A stretch of 64,000 bases of DNA from Protula sp. h YS-2021 (GCA_949752745.1 OX457025.1:52101098-52165097), one strand, 5' to 3'. Positions 50,481 through 62,300 are shown, counted from the stretch's first letter. A program made the numbers and translations. The notes: generated by a model not told the origin, from the sequence alone.

Positions 50481-51101
50481 ATGGAGAAGGCAAGCAGCTT
50501 TAAAATTAGTGCAAACTTAACCATTACTGTGGAGCATGGACAATTTGGGTTATTTATTCGAATCAAACGTGGAGAGAGATGGCTTGCTTTATCACCATCC
50601 TTGTGGAAGATTGTGTGCCTGAACTTAGCAAGATTACGCGACATTGTTTTCAAACTGTACTTAGCGCAAACGAAATGGCTTGAAGTCATTTCATACTTGG
50701 ATATGCGCTATGTGAGTTTTGTGCAAGCATCACTGTTTGAAGGGAAAGAATACAAGTATTACATCAACATGAATGATGGTGAATGGGAGACATTGCTTCA
50801 GGAGATGGATAGCATTAACTCAACCTTATCGCCATGTACGGAATATCATGGTAAGAAAACTCCTATCAAGTTGCAAAAGGACAATCGGATGAAAGTATCA
50901 AAGTTATGTAAGAAAAGACTGGCTGAAGTTCAATTGGAGAATATGGATGTGCAAAATCAACTTGGACTTACCTGTGAATATTGTGGTGCTTACGGATATG
51001 CTGAGGATTATGATTGTCACTGCCACAAGTACAATTGCAAGTTGTGTGAACCAGATACCTTCTGCAACAAGTGCGGCTCACTTACTGTTTCTGCGAAGTA
51101 A
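50481..51101 (+). CDS. PC4-like protein with C-terminal zinc ribbon
   Basis: This is 206 residues, open, and nearly identical to 3276-3896. It has PC4-like halves (LFIRIKRGERWLALSPSLW; YINMNDGEWETLLQEM) and the double CxxC/CxH ribbon at the C-terminus. In the linker C..C of the first group, one Cys (CTECH in Pol-1) is Tyr here (CTEYH), so one possible zinc site may be weakened. Confidence 0.7.
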   Translation: MEKASSFKISANLTITVEHGQFGLFIRIKRGERWLALSPSLWKIVCLNLARLRDIVFKLYLAQTKWLEVISYLDMRYVSFVQASLFEGKEYKYYINMNDGEWETLLQEMDSINSTLSPCTEYHGKKTPIKLQKDNRMKVSKLCKKRLAEVQLENMDVQNQLGLTCEYCGAYGYAEDYDCHCHKYNCKLCEPDTFCNKCGSLTVSAK

Positions 51102-51165
51102 GATTGAGAGTCATTTGCTTACCAGCCGTCATAGTGTGCAGACGTGTTATATGAACATGTGAAAG

Positions 51166-51435
51166 ATGGATGTAGAAACGTGTTTCAGGGACAAGTATGT
51201 GGACTATATGATAAGTGAACTGGCACGTTTTGGATCTATTAAACAACAACTGCAGCACTTTGACATTTATTGGGAACTTGCTCATTCCACGCTGAACGTA
51301 CCAAACTTACGTGAGGATTTCATCAAAGAGTGTATGTTTTCAAACATTGGTGGAGCTGAGGAGTTTGATGAGGAAGCAGCAATCACTTCGCTCGATTTGA
51401 TCCAAGACTGTTTGATGAAGCGAGAGAGTGGTTAA
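51166..51435 (+). CDS. Small helical accessory protein (89 residues)
   Basis: MDVETCFRDKYVDYMISELA, then HFDIYWELAHSTLNV and an acidic-to-basic C-terminus (EEFDEEAAITSLDLIQDCLM). It is the open version of the broken Pol-1 gene and a relative of 13161 and 11938. Function unknown. Confidence 0.6.
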   Translation: MDVETCFRDKYVDYMISELARFGSIKQQLQHFDIYWELAHSTLNVPNLREDFIKECMFSNIGGAEEFDEEAAITSLDLIQDCLMKRESG

Positions 51436-51451
51436 TCTACATTGCAGTATA

Positions 51452-51783
51452 ATGGCAGACATAACATTGAGACAATATATTGTGCAAAAAACATATTGTG
51501 AAGAAATGCTATTAGCTGTAAAAAAGTTTGCATGTTTAGTATGTCCTGCTTGTCAAAATGAAGGTGTTAAGAACATATGTGTCATTCTACATGTGTCTAT
51601 ACATATTGGAATGAAGCTAAATATTACATTCATTTAGATAAAGTGTTAGATAATGCAAATCAACGTTGTGAAAAATATGGTGTAGATGCTATCACATTTG
51701 GTGAATTAAATAGTTGGTTAATATACATTGAAGATCAATGGACTCCAATTATTCACACCATTGTATCAATACTTGATTTGTAA
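51452..51783 (+). pseudogene. Small Cys/His-containing Polinton protein, frameshifted
   Basis: Starts at ATG 51452. One nucleotide is missing near 51563, inside the Cys cluster. The second half (from about 51577) is open and matches 14190-14522 to the final VSILDL. Confidence 0.75.
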
Positions 51784-51785
51784 GA

Positions 51786-51895
51786 TATGTTGATAAAATA
51801 AAATTTAACATGTGTTGATAAAATACAAGATATGTTGATAAAATGCAAGATGTGTTGATAAAATAAAATGCAAGATATGTTAACAAGTGTTAATC
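51786..51895. repeat. Tandem repeats of about 20 bp before the integrase
   Basis: Units like GTTGATAAAATGCAAGATAT, inverted counterpart of 2470-2592. Confidence 0.75.
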
Positions 51896-51908
51896 ATTTA
51901 GTTTTAAC

Positions 51909-52999
51909 ATGTCGACGTGGAAAGACCACTTAACCAATATTTACTTTAAACCTGGTCAACCCGGGGCATTTGCTGGTCCTTACAAACTTTATCACATATT
52001 AAAAAAACATGATCAACCAGTCACTCATTCACAAGTGAAGAAATGGTTGCAGGATCAAGATGCCTTCAGTTTACTACAACCTGTAAAATACAGGTTTAAA
52101 AGGCAACGTGTCATTACACGTGGAATTGATGACATGTGGGATATTGATTTAGCTGACATGGAGAACATAGCTTCCTATAATGATGACACCCACTTTTTAT
52201 TGGTTGTCATTGATGTGTTTTCCAAATATTTATGAGTGCAACCAATACCTAATAAATCACATACCAGCGTCATAGAAGCCTTTCAAAAGATTTTTCATGA
52301 AACACAACGAAGACCACGAACTCTAAGGTCAGATAAAGGAACTGAATTTAAAAACAGATGGGTAAAAGCATTTTTGAAGAAGGAGGGAATACATGCCTAT
52401 ACGAAAAAGAATGAAACCAAAGCCAACTTTGCTGAGAGAGTCATTCGTACTCTAAAGGGAATGATGTATCGATATTTCCTTCATAATCAAACTTATCGAT
52501 ATATGGACGTCCTTCCAGACTTAGTGTATAATTACAACCATAGACCCTCCCTAATAAGTATGCTCCTGCAGATATTCGTAAAGACATAGAATCGAAAGTG
52601 TGGAAGTATATGTATGTAGACAAATTGAAATTAAAACCAAAGAAGAAAAAACCCTACAAATTTAAAATTGGTGATCAGGTTCGCATTTCTCACATGAAAT
52701 ATGTATTTCAACGGGATTATCATATAAAGTGGACGCAAGAAGTCTTCATTATCACACATCGTTGTAAGAAGCAAGGAATACACTTGTATCGTGTGAAAGA
52801 CTTTTTGGATGAAGATATTGATAGACATTTCTATGAAGAAGAACTGCAGAAAGTGACAAAAGATATTGAATCAGTCTACAGAATTGAAAAGGTCTTGAAA
52901 GCACGAAAAAGACAAGGTGTTAAAGAATTATTTGTGAAGTGGTTAGGTTGGCCAAAGAAGTTTATCAGTTGGGTGAAAGAAACAGATATTCGAAAATGA
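51909..52999 (+). pseudogene. Polinton integrase, nonsense plus frameshift
   Basis: The start (MSTWKDHLTN), the DDE residues and the chromodomain are all recognisable. TGA at 52233-52235 replaces the Trp of KYLWVQP. A 10-nt loss near 52547 then removes part of the RPHGSLP segment and shifts the frame. The end overlaps the ATPase start as ATGA. Confidence 0.9.
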
Positions 53000-53658
53000 A
53001 GCATCCATTCACGTGTTTGGTCTCTGGACCTACAGGTAGTGGTAATACTTCTCTAGTTAGAGAAATTCTAGAACAAAAGTTAATTAAACCCTCTCCAAAA
53101 ACCATTTTATGGCTCTATGCAGCAGATCAGCCTTTGTATAAGGGAATGAAAGGTGTGGAATTTTACCAAGGTATTCCAGATAACATTGAAGAGCGTTTTA
53201 ACCCAAAAAAAAAAACAAACTTATTCTTCATTGATGACTTAATGACTAAATGTCATAGTGATGAGCGCATGACACGTCTCTTTATTGTTGGCAGCAGTCA
53301 TCAAAATCTAAGCATTATTTTTATTGTGCATAATTTGTTTCATCATGGTAGAGAAATGCGAAATATTAGTTTGAATACACATTACATCATTCTGTTTAAA
53401 AATCCTAGAGACAGTCAACAAATAAGTACATTAGCGCGACAAATGTATCCTGGAAAATCTCAATTTCTCATAGAAGCCTATCAAGATGCTACCAGTAAAC
53501 CTCATGGCTATTTATTCATTGATTTGAAACCGAAGACAAATGATCAACTACGTATTCGCACAGGCATTTTACCAAAAGATACACATTACGTATATGTTGA
53601 TAAGGTAGCGTATGAACAAGAACCAAGTCACTTAACCATTCGCAGCCAAAATGTCTAA
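52996..53658 (+). CDS. Packaging ATPase, open but with Walker A lysine lost
   Basis: This is 220 residues and open throughout, but Walker A reads GPTGSGNTS: the invariant lysine (codon 53044-53046) is AAT, Asn. Walker B is FFIDDLM with one extra residue before it (KKKTNLF). The protein is therefore expected to be unable to hydrolyse ATP. Otherwise it is nearly identical to the Pol-1 ATPase. Overlaps are ATGA at the start and 8 nt at the end. Confidence 0.9.
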   Translation: MKHPFTCLVSGPTGSGNTSLVREILEQKLIKPSPKTILWLYAADQPLYKGMKGVEFYQGIPDNIEERFNPKKKTNLFFIDDLMTKCHSDERMTRLFIVGSSHQNLSIIFIVHNLFHHGREMRNISLNTHYIILFKNPRDSQQISTLARQMYPGKSQFLIEAYQDATSKPHGYLFIDLKPKTNDQLRIRTGILPKDTHYVYVDKVAYEQEPSHLTIRSQNV

Positions 53659-53977
53659 ACGCATTCAAGCGAATCAACCTTTTCTTCACTTGCTCGCACG
53701 CAGTGGGCCTAAACGACGTAAATCCTTGCTACAACAAGCTACTAAGGAGGAATTAACTAGCTTGTTTGAAATTTGTTTGAATATATTGCGGGGACATTTA
53801 CCCTTAAGCTCAAAAAGGTATAAGTTATTCAAGCGTGAACGTCATACCCTACGTGCACTGGCAGATAAGAAGATATCACTTCGAAGAAAAAAGAAGTTGG
53901 TTAATCAGAAAGGAGGATTTATTGGAGCTATTGCTAAATTTGCATTACCCTTGTTAGCTCAGTTGCTGTTAAAATGA
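53651..53977 (+). CDS. Small basic Polinton protein with hydrophobic C-terminus
   Basis: This is 108 residues, open, homologous to 16410-16736, with LADKKISLRRKKKLVNQKGG and a hydrophobic end AKFALPLLAQLLLK. It overlaps the ATPase by 8 nt and the next gene by ATGA. Confidence 0.78.
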   Translation: MSKRIQANQPFLHLLARSGPKRRKSLLQQATKEELTSLFEICLNILRGHLPLSSKRYKLFKRERHTLRALADKKISLRRKKKLVNQKGGFIGAIAKFALPLLAQLLLK

Positions 53978-54563
53978 AACATACTTTAAAAATGGTTCAC
54001 ATTCCTGAATATGAATATAAAATGTTGTTAGAAAAGAAGAGAAAAGATGTTGAAATCAAAACGAAAGTGAATAAACTTTTACGTGGGAAACGAACTCGCG
54101 AAAAAGCAATAGAAATGTCTCAATGCTTGGACGTCATTTACGAACAATTCAATCACAACAACAACGACAAAAGTCTGTTACAGCATCTAATGCAGAAAAA
54201 TCAGAAAAGTCCCAACAGTTTATAAACCATTTTCAACCTATTTATCATGAAAAACTAACACAACTTCTGGCAGAACTTAAGAAATATGGTACGAGATGGA
54301 CAGATAAAAATGAACTTGTTTTAAAAACGGGTACTGTCATTACAAATTCTAACATTATTGACTTGTTGAAAGAAGCATTGGTTGCCACAAAAAGAAAAGA
54401 ACGGCGAGAACCACCACGTGGTTGGAAGCAGTTTATTGAGGAAATTGTAGACGCTAATATTCCAAAAACAGTTTTTGGCAAAAAGACGACTCGTGAAGAT
54501 ATTACAAAAGAGCAACAACAACGTCAACAAAGGTTATTTCCAGAAGGATGGGAAACTTTTTAA
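53974..54563 (+). pseudogene. Conserved 193-residue Polinton protein, frameshifted
   Basis: Starts at ATG 53974. One nucleotide is lost near 54125 compared with Pol-1, at the GRHLRT segment. The second frame is then open to 54563, with FQPIYHEKL and PPRGWKQFIEEIVDANIP. Confidence 0.82.
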
Positions 54564-54757
54564 CATGGATTAAAGAGTTATGGTGTTGTTGTTGTAAAGA
54601 AAATGGAAATAAAAATACTATTCCTGTAAAAATTAGGTGTGTTAGTGCTTGTTGTCAGGGAGGAGTAGTAGATACCAATTTAGATCATATAGATAGCAAA
54701 ATAGACAACAACGTAGATAGCAATGTAGAGAGTGAGGATGAAGAGTGTCACACATGA
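54548..54757 (+). CDS. Small Cys-rich protein, possible lipid-anchored
   Basis: This is 69 residues: MGNFLTWIKELWCCCCKENG, a CVSACCQGG group, then an Asp/Asn-rich tail with HIDSKIDNNVDSNVESEDEE. The N-terminus fits the N-myristoylation pattern (Gly2, Asn3, Thr6) next to four cysteines. The tail differs completely from the Pol-2 copy. It overlaps the upstream gene by 16 nt. Confidence 0.6.
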   Translation: MGNFLTWIKELWCCCCKENGNKNTIPVKIRCVSACCQGGVVDTNLDHIDSKIDNNVDSNVESEDEECHT

Positions 54758-54811
54758 AGTAATGTATATACACATCTAGTCTATCTACATCACATAAACG
54801 ATTTAGCTGCC

Positions 54812-55573
54812 ATGGAGTCAACAAGTTTTTACATTACTTTACCAAGCAATGCTAGTATGAACTATTATCCCAACAACAAGACTTCGAATTATCAAATTTG
54901 TATGCCTCGAACCATCTATCTGAACGGAAAATATGAAGTGGCTTTAGCTGAAATTCAGTATCCACATACATGGACAACCATGAGACATGGAACGGACTAT
55001 TCTATTCAGTATCGACAACAACCATTGAATATTGTTCTTGACACAATCAATATTCCTTATGGTTACTACACATCCATACAAGAGATATGTCATGCAGTGA
55101 ATGAAGAAGCGACTAATTCTATGAAAGATGACCTTAAAGAAGCTATTCAGATAAAGTATGATAAACTTAGACGACGCGTTTTTCTATTTCTAAATTACGG
55201 CTTTGAAGTGTTATTCTCCACTTGATTAGCTGAGATTTTAGGATTTATCCCAGATCAATGGTATACTGAAACGTGTACAACTGAACATAAAGCTGATGTG
55301 AAACAGGGATTTTATACACTTTATGTGTACTGTAGTATTTGTGAGCCACAAGTTGTTGGTGATTATTATGTTTCTTTGCTACGTTCTGTTGGAATACAAG
55401 GACATGATGGAGACATTATCATGAAAAGTTATGGAGAACCTCATTATGTTCCTGTAAACACATCCAAATTTGACGTGATAGAAATGAATATTAAGGATGA
55501 CACAGGCTATAATGTTCCATTTCAAACTGGAAAGGTGATCTGTAAACTACATTTTCGACCAAAAGCATTATGA
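54812..55573 (+). pseudogene. Minor capsid (penton-like) protein, one nonsense codon
   Basis: Starts at ATG 54812 (MESTSFYITLPSNAS). TGA at 55223-55225 stands where Pol-2 has GGA. The same frame is open after it to 55573. The rest is about 88-90% identical by eye to Pol-2. Confidence 0.9.
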
Positions 55574-55887
55574 AAGCATACACACACAATCCATTTATAT
55601 ATCGCAACCATTTTCTTCGTCAAGTGGGTGGAGAATTACCAAAATTTAAAGGAGCGCGAATACAATATGAAGATGGTATTGGTTCAATACTGAGATCATT
55701 GGCTCGAAAAGCTATTCCACTGCTTAAGACAGTGGCTAAAATTGCTGCACCACAACATAAAAGGGCTGCAAAAATTATCGCGAAGGATGTTACAGGTCGA
55801 GTAGCACAACGTATGTTTGGTGGTGGGTTACGAGGACAAAAGAGAGCGAAACGAGCAAAACGTGTCAGAAAGGCGAAAGGCAGCTAA
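55570..55887 (+). CDS. pX-like basic virion protein, tail shifted
   Basis: This is 105 residues: YRNHFLRQVGGELPKFKGAR, GIGSILRSLARKAIPLLK, then a basic end (RGQKRAKRAKRVRKAKGS). The sequence after the stop still encodes basic residues in another frame, similar to the Pol-2 downstream sequence, so a small indel has probably shortened it. It shares ATGA with the minor capsid gene. Confidence 0.72.
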   Translation: MKAYTHNPFIYRNHFLRQVGGELPKFKGARIQYEDGIGSILRSLARKAIPLLKTVAKIAAPQHKRAAKIIAKDVTGRVAQRMFGGGLRGQKRAKRAKRVRKAKGS

Positions 55888-55929
55888 ACGGATAACATCA
55901 AAAAAACATAAGAAAGATATTTGTTAATC

Positions 55930-57296
55930 ATGTCTTTAATTCATACTCATTCTTGTGAATGTAGCCTTTCTCCATTAGAATGGTTTCACATACCACCAAC
56001 GCAAACTGCTGTAGAAAAAAGTTATAATGTAGACTATCAACCAATGACTGCCATTAGAGAGGGTGCACCAATAGAATTCTACATTCCTGCGAGTACAGAA
56101 GAATATCTAGATTTAAAGAACAGTAAACTCCATATTGTATGTCGCATTGTAAAGGCTGATGGAACACTGTGTGGTGTAGATGATAACGTGTCATGTATCA
56201 ATGATTTGTTTAATGGGTTATGGTCTAATATTGAACTATTTCTAAATGATCGTTTGATATCACAAGGTAACAATACCCATGGTTATACCAGCATCATATC
56301 TCATCTCATTCATGACTCGGAAGAAAGTCTCCATTCTGAACGCTCTATGCGTCTCATCTTTAAAGATACTGCCGGGTCAATGAATACTCATGAGGTGAAA
56401 AGACCCAATCATGAAAGATATGTATCAGGTTTTCATGTAAATGCTGATGGTGACGATCTAGCTGAAACAGGAAATAATGGTTTACATAATCGCTATTTGT
56501 ATACACGTCTAAGCCGTGATTTTATGCTTACAGGTGGTTTAAGAGTAGATTCGTTTGAGCAGGATCGTTATCTTCCCAATGGTGTTAGTATGAAATTACG
56601 TTTACATAGACAAAAAGATGGATATGTATTAATGACTGCAAATAATGGTTTTAAAGTAGAAGTGAGAGAAGCGTTTTTAACCATTCGCAAAGTGAGGGTT
56701 AGTCCAGGTATTCCGTTGGGACATGCAGATGCATTGATGAAAAGTCCTGCTAAGTTTATTATTACTAGAAAAGAGTGTAAAGTTTTAGCTATTCCAACTG
56801 GATTTCAATCTTTTGTGAAAGATAGCATCTTTTTAGGCCAATTACCAAAACGTATTGTTATTGGACTGGTTCATAATGAAGCCTTTGCTGGAATAGTATT
56901 GAGAAATCCATACAATTTTGAACATTTTAATCTTAACTTTATGCAGCTTTACTCTGATGGTGAACCAGTCCTATCCAAACCTCTGATATAAATCAAGGCA
57001 AATATCTTGATGCTTTTGAAACTCTTTACAAATCTTTTGATAGATTGAATGGTGAGAAAAGTTCCATTATAAAACGGGAAGATTGGTCTAGAGGTTATTC
57101 TTTATTTTCTTTTGACTTAACACCTGATTATGATGGTGCTGATCATTATGCCCTTATCAAACATGGGAATTTGAGACTAGAAATGAATTTTGCTGGTGCC
57201 TTGCAAAATACAGTCAATGTTATAGTGTATGCTGAATTTGATAACATTGTTGAAATAAGTGCAAATCGTAGCATTCAATTCGACTACAAGTCATGA
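55930..57296 (+). pseudogene. Major capsid protein (double jelly-roll), frameshifted near 56985
   Basis: Open from ATG 55930 (MSLIHTHSCEC) for 350 codons, through the position where Pol-2 is broken. An indel after EPVLSKPL near 56985 shifts frame, and the last 83 codons are open in another frame (FSFDLTPDYDGADH, NIVEISANRSIQFDYKS). The two copies are broken at different places. Confidence 0.9.
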
Positions 57297-57730
57297 ATAC
57301 GAAGCAGATAGAAGCCATCCTATCCCATGATGCCACGACAAAAGACTTGTTTCAGGGTGTGTTTGCCATGGACCAGTTACCATCTTTACAACGCGGTGCC
57401 TATGTCATCAACACAGACGATCATGATGAGCCAGGAGAGCATTGGGTGGCAGTATATTATGACGAAGACCCTGCAGAATATTTTGACTCTTATGGACTTT
57501 TACCTATAGACAGTCGTTTGAATAAGTTTTAAAAGTTTAATTTCATTTATAATTCAGTTCCATTACAAACACCGATATCCTCTACATGTGGATTTTATTG
57601 TGTGTATTATATAATTCAAAGAGCTCGAGGACATAATCCTTTTGAAATCATTGATGTATTAAGAAGAAGTGATGGTGATTTTGTTGTGAAGGATTTTGTA
57701 TATAGACATTATAAACCATTATTTTATTGA
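57293..57730 (+). pseudogene. Adenain-like protease, one nonsense codon
   Basis: 145 codons as in Pol-2. His (GEHWVAVYY) and Asp (YFDSYG) are before, and Cys (SSTCGFYC) after, an in-frame TAA at 57530-57532. The downstream frame is open to TGA 57728-57730. Confidence 0.88.
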
Positions 57731-57880
57731 TGTTGTATTAGTTAAGTTGTATTAGTTAAGTTGTTGGTAATTGTTAATTTTATTATGGATATTGCAAATA
57801 AACAAGACAGTTTTATACAACATTCTTTTTTATTGTGTTATACATTATTTACATTTTAACAATTATTTTACATTAAACTT
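57731..57880. other. Convergent 3' region with AATAAA
   Basis: Two TTGTATTAGTTAAG repeats, AATAAA at 57797-57802, then A/T-rich sequence up to the leftward genes. Confidence 0.55.
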
Positions 57881-58261
57881 TTATTTCACAAATACATTCA
57901 ATACATTGATAAACAAATGCCATTCATACCAATCTAAATTAATATATGTATCATAGACATTACACCCACGTTTGTAAATGCTATGAAAACTAGCATAACA
58001 ATGTCCATCACCAAATTTTATTATTTTAACATCTTCGTGTTCAGACAGTTTCAGTTCATATCCATGATCGTTCATGTCAATGTCCCTCGCCATAACACAC
58101 ATGGGATGTGTTAGCTCAATGGAATTGGTGCCCCGCATGAGTTGCACTCCTTCCTCTTTGAATTCAAGCGTCAGGTTCTTTCCAATCCAATGCTTGCAAC
58201 AGAGCTTACAATTCCACTGTGTTGAGGGTGATGCAGTCGTAGCGTTCTGTAAGCTCGTCAT
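57881..58261 (-). CDS. PC4-like small protein (126 residues)
   Basis: Starts at ATG 58261 (MTSLQNATTASPS). Homologue of 20815-21180, with 5-6 extra C-terminal residues. It has NLTLEFKEEGVQLMRGT, KIIKFGDGHCYASFHSIYKR and YINLDWYEWHLFINVL. It overlaps the upstream gene relic by 98 nt, as in Pol-2. Confidence 0.62.
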   Translation of the reverse strand: MTSLQNATTASPSTQWNCKLCCKHWIGKNLTLEFKEEGVQLMRGTNSIELTHPMCVMARDIDMNDHGYELKLSEHEDVKIIKFGDGHCYASFHSIYKRGCNVYDTYINLDWYEWHLFINVLNVFVK

Positions 58262-58514
58262 ATTGGCGAAATTGTACAAACACGTCTAGACAGTTCTCAG
58301 TCACACGCACTTCTAAATCCTCTGAGAGTATTAGGGGAAAGCCAGGTATCCTGAACTTCTCTAGATGGTCTTTCTACACAGATTGTTCGTCAGTTGATAG
58401 AATGATATACTTTCCAAAATGTCTTAGCACAATGTCATCACATAAGTTTCTCAGATATGAGAATCCATGCGTAATTGGTTCATATTCCGATAAAAAGTCT
58501 TCTATCTCGTTCAA
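58164..58514 (-). pseudogene. 117-residue PC4-like gene, start lost and nonsense
   Basis: Homologue of 21083-21436. The ATG is TTG here (58512-58514) and a TAG interrupts EQSV-KDHL near 58374. The end (ITLNTVE) also has a stop in place of Trp. Confidence 0.7.
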
Positions 58515-58559
58515 CAGTCAGATGAACTATGAGCTGTCTCCTTGTCTGCAAAGACGTTT

Positions 58560-58934
58560 TTATGCTCGCAAGATGGCGAAGAGTGGATGTTGTATAGCTT
58601 CTAGGAATCGTAAGACTGCGCGCCAATTTTTCATATTAAATTGAATCATATCTATATGTGAAGTATCTGGCACAACTCCCTTATAGTTCTCTGGATAATC
58701 CTGTAAAAGATTTCTCCAGAATGACACACGCATGTTAGAATCATATTCAGTCACCACCACTTCAACTTTATTTTCAAGTCTGCTCTTAAAGTCATGTTTA
58801 AGCGGTATGTTTTTAAAGTCTTTCCACACTTCAGGTTTAAACTGATAATCAGAAATTATCCGAGATCCTATTATCACTTCATTCCTCTCATTTACAATAA
58901 GGTAAGCACCACTGTTAAACATGAGTGCATTCAT
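58560..58934 (-). CDS. PC4-like small protein (124 residues)
   Basis: Open homologue of 21442-21816: MNALMFNSGAYLIVNERNEV, YQFKPEVWKDFKNI, KVEVVVTEYDSNMRVSF, IQFNMKNWRAVLRFLE. Confidence 0.62.
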   Translation of the reverse strand: MNALMFNSGAYLIVNERNEVIIGSRIISDYQFKPEVWKDFKNIPLKHDFKSRLENKVEVVVTEYDSNMRVSFWRNLLQDYPENYKGVVPDTSHIDMIQFNMKNWRAVLRFLEAIQHPLFAILRA

Positions 58935-58949
58935 GATGAGAATACCTTG

Positions 58950-59287
58950 TTATGAGCCGTCTTCTTGTCTTCGAAGCCTTTTATCCACTTCTTTCACTTG
59001 CTTCTTCAACATTTTCCATTCAGATATTGTCAGCAAAATACCCTTTTTCGTAGGACGGTTCCTTCCAGTCCCCTCATGTTTACCACTCATTCATTGCTTT
59101 GTTTCATAATCTTGATATACTTTCCATTTCCTAGAGAAAGCATTCCATCCCACGACTGTGGTGTTGGCACCGTCTCCACTTTCAATTTCTTGATGGTAGT
59201 GGTAGGATTTTTAACTTTTAAGTCTTTAACTGTATCTGCAAGAGTATCCATATCAGTTGTAGATCTCTTACGACTTTCACGTTCCAT
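58950..59287 (-). pseudogene. PC4/p15-like gene, frameshifted by a short deletion
   Basis: Starts at ATG 59287 (MERESRKRSTTDMDTLADTV). The PC4 domain begins (LGNGKYIKIMKQSNE), then about 19 nt are missing near 59088, giving a stop. The end (RRPTKKGILLTISEWKML region) is readable in another frame. Confidence 0.75.
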
Positions 59288-59345
59288 GTTAACGCTTCAA
59301 TGTTCCCACCTCAAATAACTCTTACGTTGGAGGACCTCCCCTCTT

Positions 59346-62300
59346 TTATACCACAGCCTTGTAATGTCCATGAGCTAAAGTGGAATAGACATCATCCAAT
59401 ACATATCGCTTGTCATCATATGGGGAGAGGGCTACCTTCCTAGGAAAGTCCGGCGGATAGTCACTTGTGTCGAACAGGTCAGCATCTTGCTGCATATCCT
59501 TAGAGATATCTTCCGTTTCTATGTCGTAACATAGACTGTCGGTGTCGCTGAATAACAACTTGGCATTGGGATACTTGACCATGATGTAGTTGTAATGAAA
59601 GTTGAACATAAGCACTTTGCTGAGGTCGAGAATGGTGAAGCCAACTTGAATGGGTTTATCCAGAAGCAAATCCACTTTGCGTAAATGTACAGCGGTCAAA
59701 TCTTCGTTGAAAATTTTGAATTTGTGGAAAGAAGGTTTGGCTACAAGTTTCTTGAACCGCTTTTCCTTGTGAACCAGTTCAACATTGATTCGCTTTCTCA
59801 CATTTTCCATGGTTTTACCAAACACAGAGTTGTTCATCAGTTTGATGAAGTCTTTCTCAAACGTGTTCTTGGCCAATTTTCTCTTTTCCGTGTTCAAGGT
59901 AAGGTATTTTGCCAACCATTTGTTCTGTTCAAACATGATGGCGCGATGTACTTTGGTGACTTTCAACCCTAGTGAGACGTATTGTTGTAAATTCCTCTAA
60001 TGAAGTATATATTTCTTCTTGTCAGACAAGTTAGGAATGAGTTTTTCACTGGGTTTCTCTTTCATGTTCAGATCTTTCCGCAGTTTCTGACTGTACTCTG
60101 ACAATTCTTCAACTTTGCCACATTGCCGTTCTGGAGCTACTGGGTAGTGATTATGATGGTCATGGATTGAATTTGGATATTCTAAATCGACTTCCAAAAT
60201 GAATCCAATGTCATCATCTTCAGCTACATCCATGAAGTCGAGGGATTCTGGCTCGCTCACCCACATAAATCCTCTTTGCGGCATGCTTTGTGACATGGCC
60301 AAGCCATACAAGTTGTTTGCGTCGAGGTGCACCAGATAGTTGTTTGGTATCTCAGAATTGTAATCTGCTACTTAGGGATTATTTGCTTTCGCATACTTGT
60401 GTGTGATCACAGATATTCCTCCGCGTATGCCTTGCTCAACCATTTGATAAATGTTAATGTCATTGATCAATTCCAACTTCACCTTTGTCGATTTTAACAT
60501 TGCATCCCACGACAGTCCTGGTGCTGTATAGTAGTGAGCAGGATCCAATTCATATGTGTTGAGGCACACTTGACGAAAATTTTCAAACACGTCATCTAGT
60601 AATAGCACATCTGATTTCAGGTACAGGTCCTGGTATTCACCAAATATGGTACAGTTGACTGTATCCCACACCTTCTGCGCATGCGCATAATCCTCATCGC
60701 TAATGTCCTCTTCGCTAAGCTGACTATAAAACTTGTCCTTTGATGGTAGCTGTGTTTCAGCAAACTTGGATGGTTCGTCCACGTAATCGTAGGAGTACAC
60801 TCCCTTTCTCAGCAACAAATCTTGTTGGTCACTATCGTGAATGTGAGAGGTCATGTTGTAGAAGTTATCTTTCCCTTCTGCTGCAAGGTTGGATACCAAC
60901 TTCTGTAGAGAGGTACTCATGAACTGAAAGCTGTCTGTAAATTTCAGATTGCTCATGGTGAATGCAATATATTTCTCAATGGTGTTGGGAATAACTGTAA
61001 TCGTTTCACCTTTGAATTTCCCAATTTCCTCCATGATCAGGTGACTGTCATGGCCTCGCAAATTGTGATTGTGAAAAAACTCGGGAATGATAAAAGAATC
61101 TTTATCCCCTTGCTGATCTTTTCTAAGTCGGAATTGTAAGTTGCATTCATTGTGTGCTGCGCCACGATATTTGCCATTGATATGGTCATGATCTCTCACA
61201 CGATCTGCTCCTAGAGGTTCATGACAAATGTAGCAATCACCAGCGTTCTTGAAATTCTTTTTGTATTCACGAGTTATCACCATTTCCTTTGGCTGCTCTA
61301 AACCACGTACAATACGATCACGTTCATTCACCATATGGTCTAAAAAGACTTTCACTGCTTTGTATCCTCGATACACAACTGGTGCACGTGTGTCGTACTG
61401 GCTCACAACCACACAGTCAAAGCTGTTTGGACGATGATGTTGATACTTGTCCCCTTCTTCATGCTTTTGCGTGAAACATTCAAAGTCGGCATAAATCACA
61501 AAAGGTGCTCGCTGTTGTTTAGCTACATTCTTGAACTTGATGAAGGGTTCCTTGGGAAATGATAAACGTTGTACTCCATTCTTGTCACACACTTCACGAT
61601 GTTTATCTAAAAGATCTTGCCGTACAAACCCGTGAAGACAGTTTAAACAATAAAAATATGTACCCTTATGCTTTGATCGATAAGACATAAGTCTGCTAAA
61701 ATTGATTTCTCTCACACTGAGGTTTCAACTAAGTTGTATTGGAACAACTACATCATGTTCATATCCAAACACGTTGATGGCTACATCGTTCTCCTTTGGA
61801 AACTTTGGAATTTCAGTAATTGGTGTCGGAAATGTCATACCCTCTACCTTTAATTCCTTCTCAAATGGCTTGTAATGATTCACGCGATTTGGGTTGCTGT
61901 CATGAGGGTGAAGGTAAGCCAATACTGACCATAAGAAACACTTGTTATCATCATTCTTAATGTTTATCACACCTTCTGTTTTCTTCACTTTCTTCGGCAG
62001 TGGAATAAAACTACTCGCTCCCAGAGGAACCAACGTAGCTGTATGTACTTCAATGTACAGTATGTTATCCAATACCCAGCCGGAGCCTTGTCGCTCATGT
62101 TCGTCAAACTTGGTAAATAATTCTTTATAGGCTTCTGGCAAGTCCTGCTCAATATCTGCTGGATTGTATGCTGTATATGCTGGACTGCTGATAAATGCAT
62201 TATCCACTTGCTCTACCATAACGCCTTCAGCATTTGCTGTCAGTTTCTTGAAACGTGCATGCACTACAATGTACCATTTCATTCCATGGTTTAAGGTCTC

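Noticed and set aside
52200..52240. Possible alternative genetic code or programmed stop readthrough in Pol-4 genes
   Set aside because: Internal stops are TGA, TAA and TAG, at different places in different copies, accompanied by indels, and the same genes are open in Pol-2. This is ordinary decay.
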